From: Sulfuricurvum sp.
Lineage (GTDB): Bacteria; Campylobacterota; Campylobacteria; Campylobacterales; Sulfurimonadaceae
DNA: 11,310 nt
Direction: 5' to 3'
NCBI GenBank assembly: GCA_030679635.1
Contig: JAUXSZ010000062.1
Coordinates: 1 to 11,310, forward strand
In this document: one piece after another, positions 1 to 5,846 of the stretch
Layout: each line of letters begins with the position of its first letter
Numbering within the stretch: the first letter of the stretch is position 1
Made by a program: the position numbers and the translations under genes
Notes under the pieces: generated by a model
Database searches by the model: none
What the model was told of the DNA's origin: nothing
What the model saw: the letters and a program-made list of their open reading frames with translations, nothing else

Positions 1-1124
1 ACATCGAAAAAAGCTACCGATTCAGAGCGTGCCGTTTCGATTTTAGCATCGGTTCCGTAGGTTAGAAAATGGTTGCTATTGAGAGCGTGATCGATTTTGA
101 TATCGCCGAAATAGGTTTTGTCGGTATTAAGATAATCCGCCCCTTCATAGAGGGAGTCTTGGAGTTGTTCAGCATACGCGAGAGTCGTTTGAAGGTTCAT
201 ATCGCTGTTGAGGGTATGGCGCTGCTTGAGATAGATTTCATCGCGTGTTGTGTTGATCCGTTCCAACACAGACATAGGATTGCTGGTGAGAGGATGATTG
301 ACATTGCCATCTAGAAATGCCGGAGTGTTATTGAGAGGATCGTAACTGGCAACCGCAGAGCTCTCGGAGACCATCGGACCGCCAAAAGAGTTTGACGTGA
401 AGTGGCTCGCTTTGAGCTCGAGGGTGTCATACTGGGAAAATTCATGGGTAAGCATCAACGAGAGGGATTGATTTTCCAAACTCGGTGACTCGCTGACCGC
501 GTTATGATCGTTGTCCACTTGGTTTTGGTTGTGGTAGGATGCGGAAACGAGTACCCCTGTTTTGCGGTCGCTGCTCGTAGCTTCTCCGAGAAGAGAATAA
601 TTTTTCGTTCCGAGTGTTCCCATGGAGGTGTCGATTTCAATTCCGTTGCCGCGCGGTTTGCGGGGGATGATGTTAATCGTTCCGCCGATGGCTTCGGGTG
701 CCGTAAGCGAAGTCCCTGCACCGCGAGCGATCTCTATGCTCTCGATGTCCGCAGTTCCGATGGCATCCATACCATAAAAACTCGATACCGTAGAGTTAAA
801 GGGGATACCGTCAACCAATACCGTCGTATGCTCCCCCTTAAGCCCGTTCATTTGTACCCGTTTGAGCCCGCAGATTGAGCACCCCGTCGTGACACTGATC
901 CCTGCTTCTTTTTCGATGGCTTCGGAGAGGGTCGAGGATTGCATACGGTCAATCTCTTTTTTGCCAATTACTTCGGTTTTCTCCACCAAATCTTTGAGCA
1001 CCCCTTTGTGTTGACTGACCGGAGGGGTAGATCCCTCGACAGTGATGGTATCGAGTCGAATTTCGTTCGCAGATGCGAAGGTACAAATCGTTGCGCAGGC
1101 AACGAGGGAAAGTGTTTTTTTCAT
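1..1124 (-). CDS. TonB-dependent outer-membrane receptor, N-terminal 374 residues (partial)
   Basis: The gene runs off the left edge of the window, so the C-terminal part of the beta-barrel is missing. An outer-membrane receptor of this family uses TonB/ExbBD energy to bring a scarce ligand into the periplasm. The start MKKTLSLVACATICTFASA is a clear signal peptide. LDTITVEG at residues 24-31 fits a TonB box. Residues about 45-160 form the plug domain, with VLVDGIPF (103-109) and ending GGTINIIPRKP, both typical of BtuB/FepA-like plugs. After it, aromatic-rich alternating strands begin the barrel. Unusually, the plug carries GCSICG at residues 81-86, a CxxC where most receptors have no cysteine. 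Similar Cys-containing plugs occur in some Bacteroidetes receptors, from memory. The ATG is preceded by TTAGGAT about 8 bases upstream. A His/Cys-rich small exported protein is encoded 48 bases upstream on the same strand, which hints at a metal or metal-complex ligand. The ligand itself cannot be read from the sequence. Confidence 0.93.
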   Translation of the reverse strand, partial: MKKTLSLVACATICTFASANEIRLDTITVEGSTPPVSQHKGVLKDLVEKTEVIGKKEIDRMQSSTLSEAIEKEAGISVTTGCSICGLKRVQMNGLKGEHTTVLVDGIPFNSTVSSFYGMDAIGTADIESIEIARGAGTSLTAPEAIGGTINIIPRKPRGNGIEIDTSMGTLGTKNYSLLGEATSSDRKTGVLVSASYHNQNQVDNDHNAVSESPSLENQSLSLMLTHEFSQYDTLELKASHFTSNSFGGPMVSESSAVASYDPLNNTPAFLDGNVNHPLTSNPMSVLERINTTRDEIYLKQRHTLNSDMNLQTTLAYAEQLQDSLYEGADYLNTDKTYFGDIKIDHALNSNHFLTYGTDAKIETARSESVAFFD

Positions 1125-1133
1125 AAAAATATC

Positions 1134-1176
1134 CTAATCGTTTAAATAATGGTTTAATGGAGTTTGAAACGACTAG
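1134..1176 (-). promoter_or_regulatory. Intergenic RNA hairpin overlapping stop codon and receptor ribosome binding site
   Basis: In the minus-strand transcript, CUAGUCGUUU (1176-1167) can pair with AAACGAUUAG (1143-1134): nine Watson-Crick pairs plus one G-U, around a 23-base loop. The first arm contains the TAG stop of the upstream small gene. The second arm covers the A and G that open the AGGA ribosome binding site of the TonB receptor. The G-U pair would be an A-C mismatch in plus-strand RNA, so the fold favours the sense of the operon. A translational-coupling role is inference. Confidence 0.45.
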
Positions 1177-1430
1177 ACGAGAGGAGGGGAACGGCTTCGG
1201 TTGAGGATAGAGCGTGCAGGGGATAGGTTGATGTGCGCAACGGCAAACGGTTCATAATAGGGGTCGATAAGGGATACAGTAGCGGTATTCCCCAAAAGCG
1301 CGGGAGCATGAGAGAGAACACATACTTCACAGAGCTCTCCGTAATGATGTGCATGACTCGCTTCATGGACGACGCTAGAAAAGAGAGAGAGGATGAACAG
1401 CAGGGCAAAGAGTCGTCGAAATCGTTGCAT
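1173..1430 (-). CDS. Small exported His/Cys-rich protein, DUF2946-like
   Basis: This is an 85-residue protein of unknown function. A basic start MQRFRR is followed by a hydrophobic stretch (about residues 7-21) that looks like a signal peptide or single membrane anchor. Directly after it comes a dense set of possible metal ligands: H22, H26, H28, H29, C34, C37 (CEVC) and H41. The protein ends SRSPPLV. A signal peptide, a His cluster, a CxxC and a terminal R-x-PP is the pattern I associate with DUF2946-type small proteins, often found beside TonB receptors in Proteobacteria; the family call is from memory and not certain. A strong ribosome binding site, AAAGGAGG, sits just ahead of the ATG. 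It lies upstream of the TonB receptor, probably in one operon. It could bind or hand over a metal in the periplasm, or be involved in sensing; which metal is unknown. Confidence 0.8.
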   Translation of the reverse strand: MQRFRRLFALLFILSLFSSVVHEASHAHHYGELCEVCVLSHAPALLGNTATVSLIDPYYEPFAVAHINLSPARSILNRSRSPPLV

Positions 1431-1457
1431 TCATCCTCCTTTAAAAGTTTTAATGTA

Positions 1458-1463
1458 ATTATA
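1458..1463 (-). promoter_or_regulatory. Probable -10 box for the small-protein/TonB-receptor operon
   Basis: A perfect TATAAT on the minus strand would start transcription near 1451, about 20 bases before the small gene's ATG at 1430. No good -35 box is seen 17 bases upstream, which is common in Campylobacterota. I found no convincing Fur box in the 1431-1520 gap. Confidence 0.5.
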
Positions 1464-1520
1464 TCGGATGGCATGGTGTTTGCTTACTGATGTTTGATTG
1501 ATAATTGAAAAGGTTTTAGA

Positions 1521-2327
1521 ATGATAAAGAAAATTTTTGGATTAAGTTTAACTCTTTGTATCTCTCTTTTTGGTGCCATTGATAAACACGAACTGGATCA
1601 GCTCAAAATGGGGGCCTTGGTCGTAAAAGATTTGAATACTAAACATATTTTGTATGCGAAAGATGCTGAGAAGAGAGTGAGTCCGGCCAGTTTGACGAAA
1701 GTGATGACAGCACTTTTGGCGATACAAAGCGGCAAGATGAGCCAAGCCGTGACGATTACAAGAGAAATGACCAAGGTTGAGCCGACAATTGCCGGTTACA
1801 AACGCGGCGATGTCGTTTTGATGAGCGATCTGGTCAAAGCGGCGATGATCAAATCGGACAACGATGCGGCAAAAGCGATTGCGATCAGTGTGGGCGGGGA
1901 TGAAGAGCATTTTGTCGCCATGATGAATGTCAAAGCCCGGCAGTTAGGGATGAGCCATACCCATTTTACCAATCCGTGCGGATACGATGGGGATGAACAT
2001 TACTCCTCCCCAAACGATTTGCTTAGGCTCACTGAATATGCAATCAAAAATCCGATATTCAATACGATCAGTAATCTTAACAACCATACCTATTACGCAC
2101 TACATAAAGGGAAATTAAAACTGTTCACCGCCTACACCCACAATCGCCTTCTGAATCGATATCAGTATGCCGTGGGGGTTAAAACAGGATTTACTTCAAA
2201 AGCGGGTGCCTGTTTGATTGCCCGTGCTAAAAAAGACGGACGGGATTGTCTGATCGTGATGATGAATGCCAAAGAAGATCGCTGGAAAACTGCCAAATAT
2301 ATTTTTGAGCAGGTGTTAAACAGTTAA
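1521..2327 (+). CDS. D-alanyl-D-alanine carboxypeptidase, peptidase family S11, short form
   Basis: A periplasmic penicillin-binding-type enzyme that trims the terminal D-alanine from peptidoglycan pentapeptides and so limits cross-linking. The 268-residue product starts with a signal peptide (MIKKIFGLSLTLCISLFGA). All three active-site motifs are present: SLTK at 57-60 (catalytic Ser57, Lys60), SDN at 112-114 and KTG at 221-223. The HFTNPCGYD segment (148-156) is also typical of S11 enzymes. At 268 residues it consists of the catalytic domain only. It lacks the C-terminal beta-rich domain and amphipathic anchor of DacA/PBP5 (about 400 residues), so it may be soluble in the periplasm, nearer in layout to DacB/PbpG-type short enzymes. 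AAAAGG precedes the ATG. The 3' end overlaps the convergent glycosylase gene by 12 bases. A GATAAT at 1500-1505 is too close to the start to be trusted as its promoter. Confidence 0.93.
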   Translation: MIKKIFGLSLTLCISLFGAIDKHELDQLKMGALVVKDLNTKHILYAKDAEKRVSPASLTKVMTALLAIQSGKMSQAVTITREMTKVEPTIAGYKRGDVVLMSDLVKAAMIKSDNDAAKAIAISVGGDEEHFVAMMNVKARQLGMSHTHFTNPCGYDGDEHYSSPNDLLRLTEYAIKNPIFNTISNLNNHTYYALHKGKLKLFTAYTHNRLLNRYQYAVGVKTGFTSKAGACLIARAKKDGRDCLIVMMNAKEDRWKTAKYIFEQVLNS

Positions 2328-2810
2328 AAATTTCTGTAAAAAAGCTCTATAAAATTCCGTTTTTTCCTCTCGCTTCATGGCTGCGTGGGCAGGAGAGGTG
2401 GAGGGAAGTAGCACCGTTTCGATCGGCAACTCTTTGAAATATTTACGAAACAGATCAAACGCTTTTTTTCCTGTAAATCCGATAGCGACGATGTTGGGAT
2501 AGGTTTGCAAAAGAGCCTGGAAATCATTGGGGGTAATTCCTTTTAAATTCGTATCGCTCGAGTTTTTTCGCTCGCATGAACCAATTACATCCCACAGTCC
2601 GATCCCCTTTTCCAAACAGAATGCTTTTTTTGCTTCATTGTTTCCAAGGGAAACGGTGAAAATCGTCTCCATGATCGGCCAAAAGGCATTTCGGCTATGG
2701 GCATAATAAAACGAGTGTTCAAACGAAGCGATACTGGGGAAACTGCCTAAAAAAAGTATTTGCGTATGCTGATCGACAATGGGAAGAAAGGGGTGATTAT
2801 AGGATTTCAT
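2316..2810 (-). CDS. Hypoxanthine/uracil-DNA glycosylase, UDG superfamily family 6 (HDG type)
   Basis: A 164-residue base-excision-repair enzyme expected to remove hypoxanthine (deaminated adenine) from DNA. It shows the HDG-family motifs in order: ILFLGSFPS (18-26), FYYAHSRNAFWPI (34-46) and LLPSTSPAHA (134-143). The NAFW asparagine (Asn41) corresponds, as far as I recall, to the catalytically important Asn of characterised family 6 enzymes, which lack the motif-1 acid of Ung. GIGLWDVI (69-76) is also typical of the family. Length is normal. No clear ribosome binding site lies ahead of the ATG (AAAATCCCCAGT), and TAAAAT just upstream would give a very short leader, so the start is slightly uncertain. 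It converges on the carboxypeptidase gene with a 12-base overlap and is divergent from purH. Confidence 0.88.
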   Translation of the reverse strand: MKSYNHPFLPIVDQHTQILFLGSFPSIASFEHSFYYAHSRNAFWPIMETIFTVSLGNNEAKKAFCLEKGIGLWDVIGSCERKNSSDTNLKGITPNDFQALLQTYPNIVAIGFTGKKAFDLFRKYFKELPIETVLLPSTSPAHAAMKREEKTEFYRAFLQKFLTV

Positions 2811-2853
2811 ACTGGGGATTTTAGCTCAATTTACCTTCCCCTAAACCACTGTT

Positions 2854-2862
2854 TGCTACAAT
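2854..2862 (+). promoter_or_regulatory. Probable purH promoter, extended -10 (TGCTACAAT)
   Basis: TGC-TACAAT is an extended -10 element one base away from TATAAT. It would start transcription near 2869 and leave a leader of about 39 bases before purH. No -35 match is visible, which is usual for this phylum. Confidence 0.5.
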
Positions 2863-2878
2863 TTCATCATTAATTTTA

Positions 2879-2893
2879 TGGGTAAATAACCCA
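2879..2893 (+). promoter_or_regulatory. Small inverted repeat in the purH leader
   Basis: TGGGT-AAATA-ACCCA forms a 5-base-pair stem with a 5-base loop, ending just before the AAAGGAA ribosome binding site of purH. It could be a weak leader hairpin or an operator half-palindrome. It is too short to name, and chance is possible. Confidence 0.3.
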
Positions 2894-2907
2894 CTCAAAG
2901 GAAAGCC

Positions 2908-4443
2908 ATGAAGCGTGCTCTGCTTAGCGTCAGCGACAAAAGTAACATCGTCGAGTTTGCAAAATCTCTAATCGGGTTGGATTATGAGATCGTCTCTACC
3001 GGAGGGACCTACAAAATGCTACGCGCGGCGGGAGTAGACGCCATCGAGATTGACGATGTGACGGGATTTCCTGAGATGTTTGATGGTCGGGTTAAAACCC
3101 TCAATCCGTACATTCACGGCGGTATTTTGTTCCGTCGGGATTTAGACTCTCATGTCAATACGGCAATGGAATACGGTATCGTTGAAATCGATTTGGTGTG
3201 TGTGAATCTTTATCCGTTTAAAGCGACCATCGAGCGTACCGATGATTTTGAGGAAATTATTGAGAACATAGACATCGGCGGTCCTGCGATGGTTCGTTCG
3301 GCGGCAAAAAATTTCAACGATGTTCTTATCTTAACCGATCCGTGTGACTACTCTGTGGTACTCAATGCGATTCAAAACGGCTCAGACAGCGTTGAATTCC
3401 GCCGCGATCTTATGATCAAAGCGTATGAGCATACGGCAGCATACGACAGCATGATCGCCAACTACATGAACAAGCGTTTCAACAACGGCATGGGCGAGAA
3501 GCAGTTCATCGTCGGAAGCAAAGTCATGGACACCCGTTACGGCGAAAATCCGCATCAAAAGGGTGGATTGTACGAATTTGACACTTTTTTCAGTAAAAAC
3601 TTCACAACCCTCAAAGGGGAAGCGAGTTTCAACAATCTTACCGACATCAGCGGTGCGGTAAAAATCGCGGCGGCATTCGGCGATGAGAACGCGATTTGTA
3701 TCGTTAAACACGGAAATCCATGCGGTTTTGCGATTCGTGAGAACCTTCTTGATGCGTATACCGAAGCCCTTAAGTGCGATCCTGTATCCGCATTTGGAGG
3801 GGTGGTTGCCGTGAACGGTGTCGTGACGAAAGAGCTTGCTCTTAAAATGAACGAGATGTTTTTGGAAGTGATCATTGCCGGACGTATCGATGAAGAGGCG
3901 CAAGCCGTATTTGAACCGAAAAAACGGCTCAAATTATTTGAATACGGAAATGATCGGATACTGCTGAGTCGCGATGCAACGGACTTTAAACATATCGATG
4001 GCGGATTTGTGTTTCAAGATGCTGACCGTGTGGGTGATGATGAAGTTAAAAATGCAAAACGGGTGACAACGCATACGGCGAGCGCGGATGAGCTTAAAGA
4101 TGCTGAAATCGCCTATAAATTAGCATCATTAACCAAATCAAACTGTGTCGTTTATGTCAAAAACGCAGCGATGGTAGCTGTTGGTATGGGGATGACGTCA
4201 CGCGTTGATGCCGCTCGATGCGCATTGCGCAAAGCGGAAGAGATGGGATTGGATGTGCGCGGTTCAGCATTGGCGAGCGAAGCATTTTTTCCATTTCGTG
4301 ACTCGATCGATGCGGCGGCCGGTGCCGGTGTCAAAACCGTTATTCAACCGGGCGGTTCAGTACGCGATGACGAAGTCATTGCGGCGGCAGATGAGTACGG
4401 AATCGCTTTGTATTTAACGGGTGTTCGTCACTTTTTGCACTAA
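2908..4443 (+). CDS. purH: Bifunctional AICAR formyltransferase / IMP cyclohydrolase
   Basis: Catalyses the last two steps of de novo purine synthesis in the cytosol: formylation of AICAR by 10-formyl-THF, then ring closure to IMP. The 511 residues match the usual length. The N-terminal MGS-like cyclohydrolase domain (about 1-195) starts RALLSVSDKSN and contains STGGT (30-34) and GRVKTLNPYIHGG (60-72). The C-terminal transformylase domain has DTRYGENPHQ (208-217), the catalytic KHGNPCG with Lys267-His268, SAFGG (294-298) and EAFFPFRDS (458-466), and ends GVRHFLH as is typical of the family. AAAGGAA precedes the ATG at good spacing. The gene appears monocistronic: it has its own promoter, and a hairpin and the heat-shock promoter follow. 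No other purine gene is in the window. Confidence 0.98.
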   Translation: MKRALLSVSDKSNIVEFAKSLIGLDYEIVSTGGTYKMLRAAGVDAIEIDDVTGFPEMFDGRVKTLNPYIHGGILFRRDLDSHVNTAMEYGIVEIDLVCVNLYPFKATIERTDDFEEIIENIDIGGPAMVRSAAKNFNDVLILTDPCDYSVVLNAIQNGSDSVEFRRDLMIKAYEHTAAYDSMIANYMNKRFNNGMGEKQFIVGSKVMDTRYGENPHQKGGLYEFDTFFSKNFTTLKGEASFNNLTDISGAVKIAAAFGDENAICIVKHGNPCGFAIRENLLDAYTEALKCDPVSAFGGVVAVNGVVTKELALKMNEMFLEVIIAGRIDEEAQAVFEPKKRLKLFEYGNDRILLSRDATDFKHIDGGFVFQDADRVGDDEVKNAKRVTTHTASADELKDAEIAYKLASLTKSNCVVYVKNAAMVAVGMGMTSRVDAARCALRKAEEMGLDVRGSALASEAFFPFRDSIDAAAGAGVKTVIQPGGSVRDDEVIAAADEYGIALYLTGVRHFLH

Positions 4444-4450
4444 AATAACC

Positions 4451-4467
4451 TGCGCCTCTTCGGCGCA
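4451..4467 (+). terminator. Weak terminator-like hairpin after purH
   Basis: TGCGCC-TCTTC-GGCGCA is a GC-rich 6-base-pair stem with a 5-base loop, 7 bases after the purH stop. It is followed by ACTTTAAATCC rather than a proper run of T, so termination would be partial at best. Confidence 0.45.
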
Positions 4468-4515
4468 ACTTTAAATCCTCGCTCCTTCCCAATTTTACGA
4501 ACTTCATTTTTTAAC

Positions 4516-4536
4516 CTTGATTTATTTTGACTCAAC
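4516..4536 (+). promoter_or_regulatory. HAIR-like HspR operator
   Basis: CTTGATT-N7-ACTCAAC matches the known HspR-binding inverted repeat HAIR (CTTGAGT-N7-ACTCAAG) at 6 of 7 bases in each arm with exactly the right 7-base spacer. It covers the -35 region of the promoter whose -10 lies at 4545-4550, so bound HspR should block RNA polymerase. The hspR gene is second in the operon, giving negative autoregulation as in Helicobacter and Streptomyces. The match is seen directly; binding is inferred. Confidence 0.75.
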
Positions 4537-4541
4537 TTTTA

Positions 4542-4550
4542 TGTTATAAT
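4542..4550 (+). promoter_or_regulatory. Heat-shock operon promoter, extended -10 (TGTTATAAT)
   Basis: TGT-TATAAT is a perfect extended -10 box 44 bases ahead of the cbpA ATG, with an expected start near 4557. The -35 position (about 4522-4527) lies inside the HspR operator. A second TATAAT at 4571-4576 is too close to the ribosome binding site to be the main promoter. Confidence 0.7.
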
Positions 4551-4593
4551 TTCAGCAATATAGTAATGATTATAATGTGAATAGGATTTGAAA

Positions 4594-5451
4594 ATGTCAA
4601 AAAGTTTGTACACCACACTCGAAGTTTCCTCAAGCGCAAGCGACGTTGAGATCAAAAAAGCATACCGAAAACTCGCACGTCAATATCATCCCGATGTCAA
4701 TAAAGATCCTAAGGCCGAAGAAAAGTTCAAAGAGATCAACGCAGCTTATGAAGTACTGAGCGACAAAGAGAAACGGGCTAAATACGATCAGTTTGGCGAC
4801 TCCATGTTCGGCGGTCAAGATTTTCATGATTTCGCCAGGGGGCAGGGCGGAAATGTTGATTTGGATGATATTTTGCGTAATATATTCGGTCAAGGCGGCG
4901 GATTCGGCGGCGGAGCCGGATTTGGAGGTGGTTTTGGCGGCGGGATGAATCTCGACATTGAGGCCAGCGTCACCGTCCCGTTTAGTATTGCTGTCCTTGG
5001 CGGCAAGCATACGATCAATCTCAGCGGTGAGAGTTTTGATATCAAAATTCCTGCTGGAATCAAAAGCGGCGAGAAGCTTCGTGTTCGGGGCAAAGGAAAG
5101 CGTCATGGCTCCCAAGTCGGAGATTTGTACCTTCGGATCGATATCTCGGTGAATCCAGAATATGAGCGAGAGGGGGATACTCTGGTAAAAACCTTTAATG
5201 TCCCTCTTTATGCGGCGCTCTTTGGCGGAAAGGTCAGTGTGCAGACTCTGGAGAAAGAGGTGACGCTAAAAGTACCTGAAAACACCAAAAACGGACAGCG
5301 TTTCCGCCTCAAAGAGATGGGGGTTGTGAATCGTCAATCGGGTGCGCGAGGGGATTTATACCTAAAAGCCAATATTATATTGCCAAGCGTCCAAAGTATC
5401 GATGCTGATCTGGCGGAACAAATGAAAAAAACCCTTCCGCAAGGAGACTAA
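4594..5451 (+). CDS. cbpA: DnaJ-family co-chaperone, CbpA type (no zinc finger)
   Basis: A cytosolic Hsp40 that stimulates the ATPase of DnaK and delivers unfolded substrates. The J-domain (about residues 4-68) has KKAYRKLARQYHPDVN with the essential HPD at 32-34 and ends KYDQFGD. A Gly/Phe-rich linker follows (about 98-118, GGGFGGGAGFGG repeats). Two C-terminal substrate-binding beta domains (about 120-275) include the typical IPAGIKSGEKLRVRGKG. There are no CxxCxGxG zinc motifs, so this is CbpA/type II rather than DnaJ itself. Length is 285 residues from the ATG at 4594. A TTG six bases earlier is in frame, but it would sit on the ATAGGAT ribosome binding site, so ATG is preferred. It is first in an operon with hspR (3-base gap) and is probably repressed by HspR through the operator at 4516-4536. 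Confidence 0.95.
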   Translation: MSKSLYTTLEVSSSASDVEIKKAYRKLARQYHPDVNKDPKAEEKFKEINAAYEVLSDKEKRAKYDQFGDSMFGGQDFHDFARGQGGNVDLDDILRNIFGQGGGFGGGAGFGGGFGGGMNLDIEASVTVPFSIAVLGGKHTINLSGESFDIKIPAGIKSGEKLRVRGKGKRHGSQVGDLYLRIDISVNPEYEREGDTLVKTFNVPLYAALFGGKVSVQTLEKEVTLKVPENTKNGQRFRLKEMGVVNRQSGARGDLYLKANIILPSVQSIDADLAEQMKKTLPQGD

Positions 5452-5454
5452 CAG

Positions 5455-5841
5455 ATGCACCATTTTGATGAACCGGTTTACATGATCAGTATTGTGGCTA
5501 AAATACTCGAAATCCATCCTCAAACGCTTCGTCAGTATGAGAGAGAAAATTTGATTTCCCCTTCGCGCTCTGATGGGCGTATCCGACTCTATTCCCAACG
5601 CGATATTGAAAAAATCAAAACAATTTTACGTCTGACCCGGGAACTTGGGGTGAATCTCGCAGGTGTCGATGTCGTCATGCGCCTCAAAAATAAGATGGAA
5701 ACGATGGAACAAGAACTTTCAGAATTGCGTATCGAAGTAGCGCGCATACGCAACAGTTCAGGGGTTCCTGTTGCAAAATCGTTGGTGGCACAACGGAGCG
5801 TCTACGAAATGGTGATTTTTGAAGACGATCTTTTAAAGTAA
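5455..5841 (+). CDS. hspR: MerR-family heat-shock repressor HspR
   Basis: A transcription repressor of chaperone genes that typically binds HAIR inverted repeats and needs DnaK as co-repressor. The 128 residues begin with a MerR winged helix-turn-helix: PVYMISIVAKILEIHPQTLR (7-26), then QYERENLISPSRSDGRIRLYS, the HspR signature (27-47), and RDIEKIKTI. A coiled-coil dimerisation stretch follows (about 74-100, MRLKNKMETMEQELSELRIE). No metal- or drug-sensing C-terminal domain is present, as expected for HspR. AAGGAG inside the end of cbpA serves as its ribosome binding site. It starts 3 bases after the cbpA stop, and ung follows 5 bases after its own stop. An operator matching its known target lies in the operon's promoter. 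Confidence 0.95.
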   Translation: MHHFDEPVYMISIVAKILEIHPQTLRQYERENLISPSRSDGRIRLYSQRDIEKIKTILRLTRELGVNLAGVDVVMRLKNKMETMEQELSELRIEVARIRNSSGVPVAKSLVAQRSVYEMVIFEDDLLK

Positions 5842-5846
5842 CAGGG

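Noticed and set aside
504..878. Open frame on the plus strand across the TonB receptor region
   Set aside because: It lies antisense to a clear signal-peptide/plug-domain coding frame on the minus strand, and its product shows no family features.
1154..1474. Alternative 106-residue minus-strand frame overlapping the small His/Cys gene
   Set aside because: The frame 1173-1430 has a strong AAAGGAGG site, a signal peptide and meaningful His/Cys spacing. The alternative has no ribosome binding site and reads as Ser/Leu-rich noise.
1500..1505. GATAAT as the carboxypeptidase promoter
   Set aside because: Only about 15 bases separate it from the ATG, so the leader would not hold a normal ribosome binding site. 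No better candidate could be chosen in the gap.
3382..3932. Long minus-strand frames within purH
   Set aside because: They are antisense shadows of a fully intact, conserved purH, with no ribosome binding sites or recognisable products.
4571..4576. Second TATAAT before cbpA as a promoter
   Set aside because: Transcription would start at about 4583, inside the ribosome binding site, leaving no usable leader. The upstream extended -10 with the operator is the better candidate.
4588..4593. TTG start two codons ahead of cbpA
   Set aside because: It would leave only about one base after the ATAGGAT ribosome binding site. The ATG at 4594 has proper spacing.
4885..4945. GGC/GGA-rich repeats as a microsatellite or inserted repeat
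   Set aside because: They encode the normal Gly/Phe-rich linker of a DnaJ-type protein.
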